From positions 80,307,944 to 80,329,372 of the forward strand of contig CM044500.1 of the NCBI GenBank assembly GCA_024364805.1: a DNA stretch of 21,429 nt, read 5' to 3'. Both the position numbers and the translations under genes were made by a program. Under the pieces are notes generated by a model. The model was not told the DNA's origin. It did no database searches and saw nothing but the letters and a program-made list of their open reading frames with translations. Source of the stretch: Euprymna scolopes (lineage: Eukaryota; Mollusca; Cephalopoda; Sepiida; Sepiolidae). Positions 9,040 through 17,341 of the stretch are shown piece after piece. Position 1 is the first letter of the stretch; every line of letters starts with the position of its first letter.

Positions 9040-9350
9040 ATCAAAACTCTTACAAATGAGACGATCAATAAAGTGCCCTCCTTTCTTTCGAGTTATTTAA
9101 TGTGTGCATGATTGCCCCATAGTTTTAAAACGAGTTGATTATCCTTGACACCTTTTCGTTTTCCCAAGGACGCCCCCAAAATTTCTTAACAAAAAGTAGG
9201 TAATGCTCAATATTGACCTACGCATAGATGCAAGTTAAGCGTATATACGCGAATGGTGGTAAAATAAAGACTGTTGGACGGTCATAACCGTAACTCGGTG
9301 GACAAGTCAGGCATAGGTTGCCGTTTATATTGTCGGATTGCAGAAAAGAA
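9040..9350 (+). repeat. Helitron-body-like repeat with family B segment
   Basis: Positions 9040-9080 (GGATCAAAACTCTTACAAAT then GAGACGATCAATAAAGT) match 13003-13038, which lies 120-160 bp inside the Helitron end at 12878. Positions 9267-9350 are family B (TGTTGGACGGTCATAACCG ... GACAAGTCAGGCATAGGTT), also found at 10443, 12625 and 13203. In both long copies the two blocks are spaced about 190-210 bp apart, so they belong to one repeat. Confidence 0.45.
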
Positions 9351-9368
9351 TTTGAATCTTAATAATAA

Positions 9369-10178
9369 CTAGCCTGGGGGCCTGGCGTTGCCCGGGTGTA
9401 TGGCGGTGTGTGTTGAGCAATAGAAAATGGTAGTAGGCAGGCAGGCTCGAATCCGTACCGCGAAGGAGGAAAAAAACGTGACGTCTTAGCTGTTGCGTCC
9501 ATCGCAAAACCGGAAGTGACTCTAGCGTTATAATCAGGATTCGGTTCTGGGGTTCGGGAAGGAGTGAGTCACTCTCTCGACAACAGCACGTTTCTGCCCT
9601 CTTCTTTTCTAATCGACCACACCTAGCCTCTCGCCACCAATGTCACACCGCACAATCCGAACGTCAGCAATACAAAATGTTCACGACTCTTTTCTCTCTG
9701 CTGATCCAGGGAATTTTTCCCTACTTTTATATCCTCCTATCTAAAAAAAAAGGAAGAGACAGGAAAAAAAATAACTTCTCCCATCATGCTCTGCCTACAA
9801 ATGCGCTGACCATCCTTTCCTTCTTCTTTCCCAAAGAGCGATGCAGATACGCCCGGTACGTTTCTTTTTTTTACTTCTTCTTTTCTAACCATATACCCCA
9901 CAGTGACGAATGTCAAAATTAGGGCTAGTCAATCGAAAAGAGGGAATGACTTTCGAAAATATCTGCGAAAAAAGCGACCCCTCCTTGTAGAAACTGCCCG
10001 TTAAGGGTGAAAGTATTAATGCATTTGGCCAATTTTTCGATATTTGTCGTCCGAAATTTTGAGCTTTAAAACGATACCGGTTTTGTCACGTTCCGACGAG
10101 TCTGTCAAAATTTTAAGGCAGACATACAAGCATATACACTTAAACATTTAAACAGACATGTAAGATTTATATTGCAGA
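9369..10178 (-). mobile_element. Non-autonomous Helitron-like element, 810 bp (minus)
   Basis: On the minus strand the 3' end reads a GC hairpin (9380-9396, CCCGGGCAACGCCAGG), seven bases, then GCTAG, followed by a T outside. This matches the Helitron rule of a 3' hairpin just before CTAG with insertion between A and T. The other end reads TCTGCAATATAAATCTTACA with an A outside, matching the TC start. There are no inverted repeats and no target duplication, as expected. It has no Rep/helicase coding. Poly-A and pyrimidine-rich stretches fill 9730-9900. Confidence 0.6.
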
Positions 10179-10284
10179 TACCATGAGGGCATTTGACTTG
10201 GGGTGTTCACTCTACATGTGGTCATTACTAGAACCTTATACTAGTATACGAGGTTGTACTCTGTATTGATCAACGCAGACGTGC

Positions 10285-10440
10285 GGGTTACGGTGACTAA
10301 GTGGTTAACGACGAAGATTGAGAACCTGGTTGTACCAAGTTCGGATCCAGTTTGTTCTACACAAACACTTTCATCAAACCTACAACTGACATTGTGTCGA
10401 ACACCATGGAGATCATATAAATAAAATAATGCAAATACAA
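10285..10440 (+). repeat. tRNA-derived SINE
   Basis: A Pol III A box, TGACTAAGTGG (10294-10304), and a B box, AGTTCGGATCC (10338-10348), lie 44 nt apart, the normal tRNA spacing. The text between them (GTTAACGACG ... GAACCTGG) looks like D-arm to variable-arm sequence. A non-tRNA body follows, ending in an AT-rich ATAAATAAAATAATG tail. The arms do not fold into a convincing full cloverleaf, so this is a SINE head and not a working tRNA. Cephalopods are known to carry tRNA-derived SINEs; the exact family is not assigned. Confidence 0.65.
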
Positions 10441-10442
10441 TT

Positions 10443-10497
10443 TGACATTTATAACTGAAACCTGGTAGACAAGTCAGACATGAACTCGGATATATAT
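10443..10497 (+). repeat. Family B fragment
   Basis: GACATTTATAACTGAAACCT followed by GGTAGACAAGTCAGACATGA matches the B blocks at 9267, 12625 and 13203. Confidence 0.5.
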
Positions 10498-10498
10498 G

Positions 10499-10806
10499 TT
10501 TGGTTTGGTTGTTTTGTTTTACTGCATATCAACCCTTTTCGGGTTATTTAATGAAGAATACATTTATTTTGGAAACAGTTTTTATGCTTCCAGTACTTTA
10601 TATCTTCAAATATTTATTTGTAGAGTTTGATTTGGTTTGACTGTTTGACGGTATATCAACCCCTTTCTGGTTATTTAATGCCGAATCCAGTTATTTTTGA
10701 AATAGCATTCACGTTGCATTCAGTTATTTTGTAAAAGGTTTATATTTTTAAAGCTTTTTTTATCTTCAATCGCTAGTTTGTAGAGTTTGGTTTGGTTGTT
10801 TTATAA
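10499..10806 (+). repeat. Left arm of inverted module array (plus-strand H modules)
   Basis: Two H modules (10499-10574 and 10626-10705) and a truncated third start (10787-10806) share TTTGGTTTGGTTGTTTTGTT, TATCAACCCCTTTCTGGTTA and TTTAATGCCGAATCCAG. Each is preceded by TATCTTCAAATATTTATTTG then TAGAGTTTG, giving a unit of about 127-160 bp. The same modules occur on the opposite strand to the right (11106-12170), so the two arms can pair. Confidence 0.7.
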
Positions 10807-11182
10807 TGGATCTTATCGTTTTTGCCCCCCTGCCCTGTAGAACGTGAATGAGTTCTGCAATGGGAGAGGGAAAGGGATGTTTGGTACATTTTGAGTTAAG
10901 AAACCAGGGTCCTGGATATGACCTAAAACTATATCCGATGGTGAGGCCCCACCTTGCGGGCTTTGGGGAGTGTGGAGCCACCCTTTAATTGCTATTGCTC
11001 CCAGGTCCACTCTGACCCAGAGTGGTAGTACCTGTTAGGGTCCCAACTATGGGTTAAATAGAATCTGACGTAAAAAAAAAAATATACTCCATTAAAAATC
11101 GTTCCTCCAAATAACTAGATTCGGCATTAAATAACCTGAAAAAGGTTGATATGCCGTAAAACAAAAGCAACCAACCAACCAA
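10807..11182 (-). mobile_element. H-module element with conserved body, unknown class (minus)
   Basis: On the minus strand an H module (11182-11106) leads into a poly-T (11082-11073) and a GC-richer body with GGGACCCTAACAGGTACTAC and GTGGACCTGGGAGCAATAGC. The same order, H module then poly-T then ACCCTAACAGGTACTACCAG, occurs on the plus strand at 21264-21429. That proves a repeated unit with this structure. The body encodes an uninterrupted minus-strand frame (10813-11010) starting MDLGAIAIKGWLHTPQSPQG. From memory, similar short proteins appear in mollusc and worm annotations, probably as mis-called repeats. I do not know its transposition class. Confidence 0.6.
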
Positions 11183-11588
11183 CTAAGAAAGCAGTCAGGA
11201 GAGGGGGAGATAGAAAGAGAAAGGGGGAATGAGAAGAAGGAAAAGAGGAAAAAGTCGGGTTGTTGTTTTTTTGGTTTTGGTTTTGCAGAACATAATTTAA
11301 TTTTTCAAAAGGAAGTAGAAAAACAAAAATGTTAGGTGCATTTCGTCTCGGGAAGCCAATATCTTCAGACAGCCTGATCTGTACCAGCTATGACATGATT
11401 TAATGAGAGCAAGTCTGAAGCTATTGTCTTCCTGACATATTACTGGGGTTCTTTCCTTTTGCAAAACTTTATGTTGTCCTGAACCCCCCCCCCAAAAAAA
11501 AAACGATTTCTCCTACAAAACAACCAACGTAAACATCATGAATAAATATTTAAAGATGTGGGGAATTTGAAGCATGAAACTTTTATCC
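11183..11588. other. Purine-rich tract and unassigned sequence
   Basis: Positions 11186-11253 are almost all A and G on the plus strand. Positions 11483-11503 are a C-run followed by an A-run. No gene is seen. A spacer block of the module array (AATAAATATTTAAAGATG) begins at about 11541. Confidence 0.5.
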
Positions 11589-11808
11589 AAAATGATCCAA
11601 TTCTTCATTTAATAATTTGAAAAGGGTTGATATGCCGTAGAACAAAAGAAGCAAACAAAAATCATTAATAAATGTTTGAAAATATATACAACTTGAAGCA
11701 TAAACTATTCTTTCTAAAGTGACTGAACTCTGCATCAAATAGCCTGAAAAAGGGTTATATGCCGACAAAAAAAAAACATTATGAATAAATATTTGAAGAT
11801 ATAAACTA

Positions 11809-12092
11809 ATGTAAGTATGTCAAGGTTGTGAATTCCATATAGAAACGTTGTTTTAATTTGAATAAAATAAAATATGCATCAAGTGCGTTTGAAAGCCAAA
11901 CTACAACGTATTATTAGGAAAATAAACAAATATTTTACTTGATTGAGATTTATAATATAAATATATTCCATTTATGGAGTTTAGCTCTGAAATATATTTA
12001 TGTTTAAGTAAAATATGTGCTTATTTTCCTAATGATACGTTGTGGTTTGGCTTTAAAACGCACTTGATGCGTATTTTATTTTATGTAAGTAT
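11809..12092. repeat. 10-bp direct repeats ATGTAAGTAT around the palindromic element
   Basis: ATGTAAGTAT occurs at 11809-11818 and again at 12083-12092, directly at the right edge of the palindrome. If this is a target duplication, the insertion would be 11819-12082 and would include about 43 bp left of the palindrome. The extra left sequence and the low sequence complexity leave room for chance. Confidence 0.4.
11862..12084. mobile_element. Palindromic MITE-like element, 223 bp
   Basis: The arms 11862-11940 and 12006-12084 are inverted repeats of about 79 bp at roughly 88% identity. Both read inward ATAAAATAAAATAYGCATCA, AGTGCGTTTKAAAGCCAAAC and ACAACGTATYATTAGGAAAA. A short AT-rich loop with a further weak inverted ATAAATATAT joins them. 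A single arm also exists at 1030-1136, so it is a mobile or amplified family. It has no coding capacity and its autonomous partner is unknown. Confidence 0.75.
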
Positions 12093-12170
12093 AAAACCTT
12101 TTGTTCAAAAACTCTTCGTTAAATAACGAAAAAAGTGTTGATATATCGTAAAACAACCGAACCAAATGTA

Positions 12171-12624
12171 GTTGAATTGCATAAAAGATCGTGAATTCTT
12201 TAAACGGTTCTACTCGTAACATCTTTTGTTTGGGGGGGCGGTCACCCTGTACAAAGATCTCCTATTAAAACTTTGTACAAAGAAATATTATACGATTGGT
12301 TCAGTTAATCAAATTAGTATTCTTTCGTTGAATTCCCGGGACAGACGATTTCCTTTCTTAATTTAATTATTTACCAAAACGAAACTTCATTTCCAGATGT
12401 GACCAAACAACGGATTTTTGTGTGAAATTGTCGATTTTGTGTCTGCGTACATTTTTTATGAAAAAGAGCCATTTTCCTACGCCGTCTTATCGACAAAATT
12501 AACTTCTAAGTTGAGTTAAATTTAATAGCTTTTGAACTCGGCATTAACTTTCGTTATATGTCATTTGTTATATTTAGACACACAGACTAATGCAGAGGTG
12601 CATATTTGGAGGATAACACTGATA
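12171..12624. other. Gene-free AT-rich stretch
   Basis: A G-run (12231-12237) and the near-palindrome CTTTGTACAAAG (12271-12282) are the only local marks. No reading frame or repeat match is seen. Confidence 0.5.
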
Positions 12625-12715
12625 AAACAAAACGTGCTGAACAAGCATAACTGAATCTTGGTGATCTATTCAGGCATGAATTGAAGTTTATTGCTACCAA
12701 ATATTGTTGGGCTGT
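12625..12715 (+). repeat. Family B copy
   Basis: AACAAGCATAACTGAATCTTG, GGCATGAATTGAAGTTTATT match 13203-13265 and 9267-9350. It lies just before a minus-strand family A copy. Confidence 0.5.
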
Positions 12716-12734
12716 AAATTTTATAAAACACGGA

Positions 12735-12872
12735 TGGACTACTGTTCTAATCTTGAGTGTTATTTTCACAATGTTTACGTCGATGTAACCTCCGACCTTC
12801 TTCAGGTGTATCTTGTCAAACTCGGGGAATGTTTTGTTGAACTTGGAAATTTCGAATCGAACCCTTTATTTA
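12735..12872 (-). repeat. Dispersed repeat family A, copy 4 (minus), best preserved frame
   Basis: The minus strand reads GAGTTTGACAAGATACACCT, GAAGAAGGTCGGAGGTTACA, TCGACGTAAACATTGTGAAA, ATAACACTCAAGATTAGAAC, AGTAG. The open minus frame gives ISKFNKTFPEFDKIHLKK then VGGYIDVNIVKITLKIRTVV. The same frame is readable in copies at 550-650 and 13735-13780. The Helitron end at 12878 abuts it. Confidence 0.6.
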
Positions 12873-12877
12873 CTTCA

Positions 12878-13100
12878 CTAGCAGGAGTACCCGGCGTTGC
12901 CCGGGTGTTTGAAGGTGTGTGTGTAGGGGGGGGAGGACGAAGAACTCCTTAAAAAATCAGAAAAACCCAAACAAAAAAAAAAACAGTTAAAACTTATTCA
13001 AGATCACATCTCCTACTGATGAGACGATCACCAAAGTATATCCGCAGCACATCCAACGAATCGTTTGAATATGTGAAGTTGAACCTCCACCAAATCCCTG
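12878..13100 (-). mobile_element. Helitron-like 3' terminus (minus), 5' end not found
   Basis: The minus strand ends in the perfect hairpin ACCCGGGCAACGCCGGGT (12906-12889), then ACTCCTG, CTAG (12881-12878) and an outside T. It belongs to the same family as the element at 9369. Inside it, a (GT)n/G-run and a poly-A are followed by GATGAGACGATCACCAAAGT (13018-13037), shared with 9056. The family B block at 13203 may be part of the same element. No TC start is recognised, so the right boundary is open. Confidence 0.6.
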
Positions 13101-13202
13101 TCTGCTCAAGGCAGTCTAAAAATGATCATCAACTAAAACGCAGTATTGATAAACGTAAAGGTGAACATTTAGCGCATATTATTGAAATATGATAAAGCAA
13201 AG

Positions 13203-13265
13203 ATTGTTGGACAGTCATGACTGAACCTTGTTGAACAATTCATGCTTAATCTGAAGTTTAAATGT
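13203..13265 (+). repeat. Family B copy
   Basis: GATTGTTGGACAGTCATGAC, TGAACCTTGTTGAACAATTC, ATGCTTAATCTGAAGTTT is the clearest B copy. It lies about 185 bp after the GATGAGACGATC block, as at 9056-9267. Confidence 0.55.
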
Positions 13266-13715
13266 GGGGACCCCCTTAATATGGTTATACGAGGGACCTC
13301 ATACAAGCACACTAAACACAGCTCAGTTTTGATTAATGTAGAGGTTTCATTAAGAGCGAAAAGCTGTTTTGTTTCTGATATGTCCAGAATTCAACCTAAG
13401 TGGAAAACAAAAAGTATAGAAAAAGTTGTATGATGTATGTACCCGTCACGAAACGAAAATGTCATATTCCAAAAATCAATTAAATTGTTTAACTTATGAT
13501 TCGTAGCCATTAAAAAATTGATTTTGATTTCTATTTCTGAAGAGGTTGTTAAAGGGAAGATAACCAGTGATCCAATATAATATCTTTTCTTCCTCATAAA
13601 ATGTGATTTTTTTAGTAAAACAACGAATTATTCAATCGGGTTACGTGATTTTGGGAATATGAAATTTGCGATCCGTGGCGAATATTTTATTTTGATAAAA
13701 GAATCCGTTTGATAT
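13266..13715. other. No gene recognised
   Basis: A plus-strand open stretch to 13433 and a minus one at 13391-13597 are short and unlike any family I know. They are probably chance frames in repeat-derived sequence linking B to A. Confidence 0.45.
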
Positions 13716-13845
13716 TTCGTGCAGATTCCGAGTTCGACCCAAAGATTCCCGAGTTTGACAAAATATATCTAAAAAAAAGTCGAATGTCACATTGTGAAAA
13801 TGACACTCAAGATGAGAACAGTAGTCCAAAGAATCCAAATAATAT
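13716..13845 (+). repeat. Dispersed repeat family A, copy 5 (plus)
   Basis: CGTGCAGATTCCGAGTTCGA, AGATTCCCGAGTTTGACAAA, TGTGAAAATGACACTCAAGA and GAACAGTAGTCCAAAGAATC mark the full core. The frame from 13721 reads ADSEFDPKIPEFDKIYLKK, matching copy 4, before diverging. A partial minus-strand A edge (CTGTTCTCATCTTGAATTTT) sits at 13920-13939, next to the mariner. Confidence 0.6.
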
Positions 13846-13946
13846 GAATAACCAACTTTCATTAAAAAGTCCGAAACATAAGAACAATACAATATGTGAG
13901 ATATGAACTTTTCGGCTTCCTGTTCTCATCTTGAATTTTATACTTA

Positions 13947-15278
13947 CGAGGTGTCTTCAATAAGTTTCCAGACATTTTCGTATGCGCACTTTCATTGATA
14001 GCACACACATGAAACTTTAGTCCCCTCCGAAGTAATCGCCTCCGGTTGTAATAAACTTTTGTACCGTTCTAACAACTTCCGGAATGCCCCATAGAAGTTC
14101 TCTTGTATGAGGATGCTAATGATCCATATCACAACCTATTTCATCTCCTCAATTGTCTTATGGCGACATCCTCTAAGGTTTTCCTTGCGCTTCCTTCCTT
14201 GCGCTTACGGCAATAACCAAACAGGAAGCAAGGTCTGGACTATATCAATGGTAAGGAACTGCGTTGATCCTCGTCAAATGGTTTGTGACAAGGATGGAAT
14301 TGTGGATAGGTGCATTGTTCTGGTGGAAATACTACTGAAATGATTTGAAGAATGCTGGCCTTTTCCGACGGAATCTCTTCCTAAACTCTCTTAAAAACTC
14401 CACGCAAGTATTTCTTGTTGACTGTGTGTCCAGTTGAAACCCAGTGCACGTAGATCATGCCCGTACTGTCAAAAAAGGGATCGTCATAAGTTTCTGGGTG
14501 AATTTGCTCTGTCTGACTTTCTTTAGATTGGAAGAGCCAGCATGTTTCAACTGGGAACTGTCTCTTGGTCTCTGAGTCATAGCAGTAGCTCCTGCTTTCA
14601 TCACTGATCAGCAGAGCATCAAGAACTGTGGAATCTGAATTGATAAGCTCGACCATTTCCCTGCTGTCATGACAACGTCTTCCTTTGTGATCTTCTCTGA
14701 ACATCCTTGGGACAAACTTCGCGCAAATCTTCCGCATCTTCAGTTCCTCCCGAATAATTGTTTGTACAGTCTCCATGTTCAGTTATTGTTTCTATAGACC
14801 CACGACGGTTCTTATCAATGAAATTCTTTATTTGGCCAATCAAATCTGGTGTTCTGACTTTCTTACTCCCCTATACTTCTTATCATCACTCGCAGTCTCT
14901 CTGCTTTCCACGAATCTCTTATGCCACTCAAAAACTTATGCTCAATTAATGCAAGATGGTCCACAAGCAGTCTGAAGCATCTCCTATGGCTCGGTGGCAT
15001 TTTTTCAAAGTTGTAAACAAAATGTTATTGGATATCCTTCTTCAAAGTGCCCACACATCCAAGTTGCATTTTTGACATTCACCAGCTTTGATAATCAGAC
15101 TTTAATAGGGTGTATTCCAATTCCTGTTGTAGCTGTTCATTTTAACCTGAAATTATTTCTTTAAAAAAACTGATCAGTCGCCTTAGATGTATAACAATAA
15201 CATACTGAATTTTCAAGTGTCTACGACAATTTTAAATGCCTTTATAAAAATGTCTGAAAACGTAATTAAGGTACCTTG
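13947..15278 (-). mobile_element. Mariner element, whole length with both ends (minus), broken
   Basis: The outer 36-38 bp are inverted repeats at about 79% identity. The left end reads CGAGGTGTCTTCAATAAGTT then TCCAGACATTTT. The right end in reverse reads CAAGGTACCTTAATTACGTT then TTCAGACATTTT. TA lies immediately outside both ends (13945-13946 and 15279-15280), the classic mariner target duplication. The 1332-bp length is that of a full mariner. The enclosed transposase is decayed (separate entry). End divergence and coding decay point to an old insertion. Confidence 0.85.
14017..15000 (-). pseudogene. Mariner transposase, broken
   Basis: From the N-terminal side the minus strand gives, in pieces, WHKRFVESRETASDDKK, VRTPDLIGQIKNFIDKNRRG, the longest open piece (14776-14381) with VQTIIREELKMRKICAKFVP and LLISDESRSYCYDSETKRQ, then FFDSTGMIYVHWVSTGHTVN, NNAPIHNSILVTNHL, LRGCRHKTIEEMK and KFITTGGDYFGGD with a stop at 14017-14019. 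This follows the mariner order: helix-turn-helix, WVPHEL-like linker, first catalytic Asp in TGDEW-like SDES, second in HDNAPxH, third in YSPDLAP. The second Asp is replaced by Asn (codon 14317-14319) and the YSPDLAP site is unreadable. At least four frame changes and several stops make it inactive. Confidence 0.82.
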
Positions 15279-15280
15279 TA

Positions 15281-15639
15281 TGTGGAAATGGGAATAATAT
15301 CAAGATGCGTTTTTATGTAAAATAAATAATACGTACTTTTATTTTAAGGAATAATATAATCATTTCTATTCAATAAAAACAAAGTAATTTAGAATCTGAA
15401 CGATTATTCGTTGCTGGGGCACCTAGTACGATACATTCGATGTAACTTTTGATCTTATGCTGCTGTATCACTCAGGTTTATTTTTTATCAATGATCGGCA
15501 CAACTGATAAATATACTAAGTTTTAATCAGTTCCTAGTGATATTCTTATGGATTGCTCATTCCTCAGTAAAGCATACAATTACGCTGATAAAACGGGAAC
15601 AGGTTACATCCAAGGATGTAAATAACTACTTCCCCTTAA
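15281..15639. other. Gene-free AT-rich stretch
   Basis: Right flank of the mariner; no recognised feature. Confidence 0.5.
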
Positions 15640-15728
15640 AATTCCGTACCGATTTCCGAGTTCGACTTAAAAATTCATGATTTCGACGAAAATTTGTGTC
15701 AAAAACATCCAATCAGTTTGCAGAGCGA
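15640..15728 (+). repeat. Dispersed repeat family A, partial copy 6 (plus)
   Basis: CGTACCGATTTCCGAGTTCG followed by AAATTCATGATTTCGACGAA and ATTTGTGTCAAAAACATCCA align with the 5' half of the A core at 13725-13800 and with 8315-8345. The GAACAGTAGTC end is missing. Confidence 0.45.
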
Positions 15729-16464
15729 TAAATTTCGTCTACCTCCTGTTCAGCTCCTGTGGGAACCACAGTCGATCAGCGGGAAGCAACAAGGAAAGAC
15801 CCTCCATTTCTTTCTCCTGTTTCTGTCCACTGGGCGCTCAATCATCGACTATCTTCGCCTTAAGATAACTGCTCACAGACTTTCCGTCTTTTTCCCACCT
15901 ATACGGATATATGTAGGTAATTGAATAAACTCTTTCGTTGCTGTTATAAAAATGGGTTCTGTTTTATATTTTGTGCGACGGTTTTCCTTACTACTACGTA
16001 AGAGTTAGTCTTAACACTAACGAATAAAATTTGTAACATCGCAGGAACAAAGAAATAGTAAACAGGAAATTCGAATCGGCTTCTTTTTTTTTCTTTTTTA
16101 ATACCAGTAATTTGTTACCGTTTTTTTCTCTCCACGTCTCGAGACCAGCTTAAAAGTATCTCTCTGCGAAGCCACATGTCCATCTCATCTGGTAGTTTCT
16201 TTTTCTGCCCGACCACACGACTTAATACGTCTATCTTTTTCAACTGCTCTTTTTTCATTTTACCCACCACGTAATGTCCTTTATCCTTCTTTTTTCTTCT
16301 TGCACACTTCCTAATTTGCATATGTGCTTTTATTCGGCAAGCCAGCTATCTTATAGCTTCCGTTGATATTTTACCACGCGCTTATATCCGCTCTGTTCCA
16401 GATCAACCTATATAAGAATACATTTACGAATTACTTGTTGACGGAACGAAAGTTTCTTTCGAAA
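15729..16464. other. No gene recognised; pyrimidine-rich tract
   Basis: Overlapping open frames at 15694-15924 have no protein character I can identify. The minus strand of 16115-16321 encodes a Lys/Arg-rich stretch (CARRKKKDKGHYVVGKMKK). It comes from T/C-rich plus-strand sequence and is probably composition rather than a gene. AATAAA-type signals at 15923 and 16023 are unassigned. Confidence 0.4.
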
Positions 16465-16598
16465 CTCTATACAGATTCTTGCCGATTTCGACAGAAAGAT
16501 TACCGTGTTCAACAAGATACATCTGAAGAGGGCAAGAGCTTTCATTGGCTGAAACGTTATGTGAATAATATCTGAGATGAGAACAGTAATATGAATAA
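16465..16598 (+). repeat. Dispersed repeat family A, copy 7 (plus), split by an insertion
   Basis: ACAGATTCTTGCCGATTTCG, TTCAACAAGATACATCTGAA, GTGAATAATATCTGAGATGA and GAACAGTAATATGAATAA match the A core. After the Helitron-like insert ends at 17219, TACAAATAATACAAATC resembles the A continuation CCAAATAATACGGAAT seen at 650, so the repeat may resume there. Confidence 0.5.
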
Positions 16599-17219
16599 TC
16601 TATATATTAATATCGCAGTAGCTTTAACGTACGTACGTGTGTCACGGTTTACAGGTTATAAATTATTTGATCGGGATATCCTATTTATTTAAAAAAAAAA
16701 GGATGGAAGCTGACAACATAATACACATTTTAAATTATTAGTGCATAAATACGCTAATTTAATGTTTGTAGTATGTTATCAACTTATATTTTCCATATTT
16801 AATAAATACCATCTCCTGATCACCGAAGACGCAATGTCATTTTTTATATATAATGTCGTTTTCGGGCCGTATGTGAAACTAAAATATATTCTTGATCTTT
16901 TAGCTAGAATCCAAAGGTAGTATCTGTTCTATCTAAAGATGATATATTCATTTCGTGAGGGTTTCCGTTCGCATCGGGCGTCCTTACAATAGAAATATGT
17001 CCTAGATTCTTATAAGTATATTGGAGATAAACCGTAATAACCAGATGTATTCTGACACTACATTAACCAGATTACTTAAATAAATACTTTTACAGTTTAA
17101 ACAAAAGGGCTATAATAATATCGCGAGGTCTCGATTTAAGCTGAATGTCCACAGATTTTCCAGTAGCAATATATTACGTATGAAAGATGCCGCTGTGGAA
17201 TTTCCACAGACCCTGCTAG
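16599..17219 (+). mobile_element. Possible second-type Helitron-like element, 621 bp
   Basis: The left end reads TCTATATATTAATATCGC after an A. The right end has a perfect hairpin CTGTGGAATTTCCACAG (17193-17209; 8-bp stem, one-base loop), six bases, then CTAG (17216-17219) and a T. This fits the Helitron TC ... hairpin ... CTAG|T pattern, but with a different hairpin from the CCGGCGTTGCCCGG family. Insertion into a family A copy supports both ends. There is no second copy in the window to confirm it. Confidence 0.42.
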
Positions 17220-17316
17220 TACAAATAATACAAATCATCAGTTGTCATCAAAGAAATTTCGAAATACGATACAATATCTTAGCACTATTTGTTTGTGGAA
17301 CGTTGTTTTGTGTGTG

Positions 17317-17341
17317 TTTTTTTTTTTTTTTTTTTTTTTTT
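17317..17341 (+). repeat. (T)25 homopolymer
   Basis: An uninterrupted T run following a short TG tract. It could be the reversed tail of an unrecognised retroposon on the minus strand; no body was found. Confidence 0.9.

Larger units (their letters stand above)
11589..12170 (-). repeat. Right arm of inverted module array (minus-strand H modules)
   Basis: H modules on the minus strand lie at 11660-11589, 11777-11715 and 12170-12106, recognisable by AAAGGGTTGATATGCCGTAG on the plus strand. Spacers AATAAATATTTGAAGATATA recur at about 11541, 11667 and 11783 (periods about 126 and 116). The last spacer is the exact reverse complement of 10599-10618 in the left arm. The palindromic element at 11862-12084 separates the last two modules. 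Confidence 0.65.

Noticed and set aside
9564-9576. GAGTGAGTCACTC, an AP-1-like near-palindrome
   Set aside because: A single short motif inside a Helitron body is expected by chance and has no gene nearby.
12271-12282. CTTTGTACAAAG palindrome
   Set aside because: A 12-bp palindrome alone in AT-rich sequence, with no associated element or second copy.
14107-14343. 78-codon plus-strand frame, and frames at 14758-14975
   Set aside because: Antisense to the mariner transposase.
16115-16321. 68-codon Lys/Arg-rich minus-strand frame
   Set aside because: The residues follow from a T/C-rich plus strand. No family, promoter or partner exon was found.
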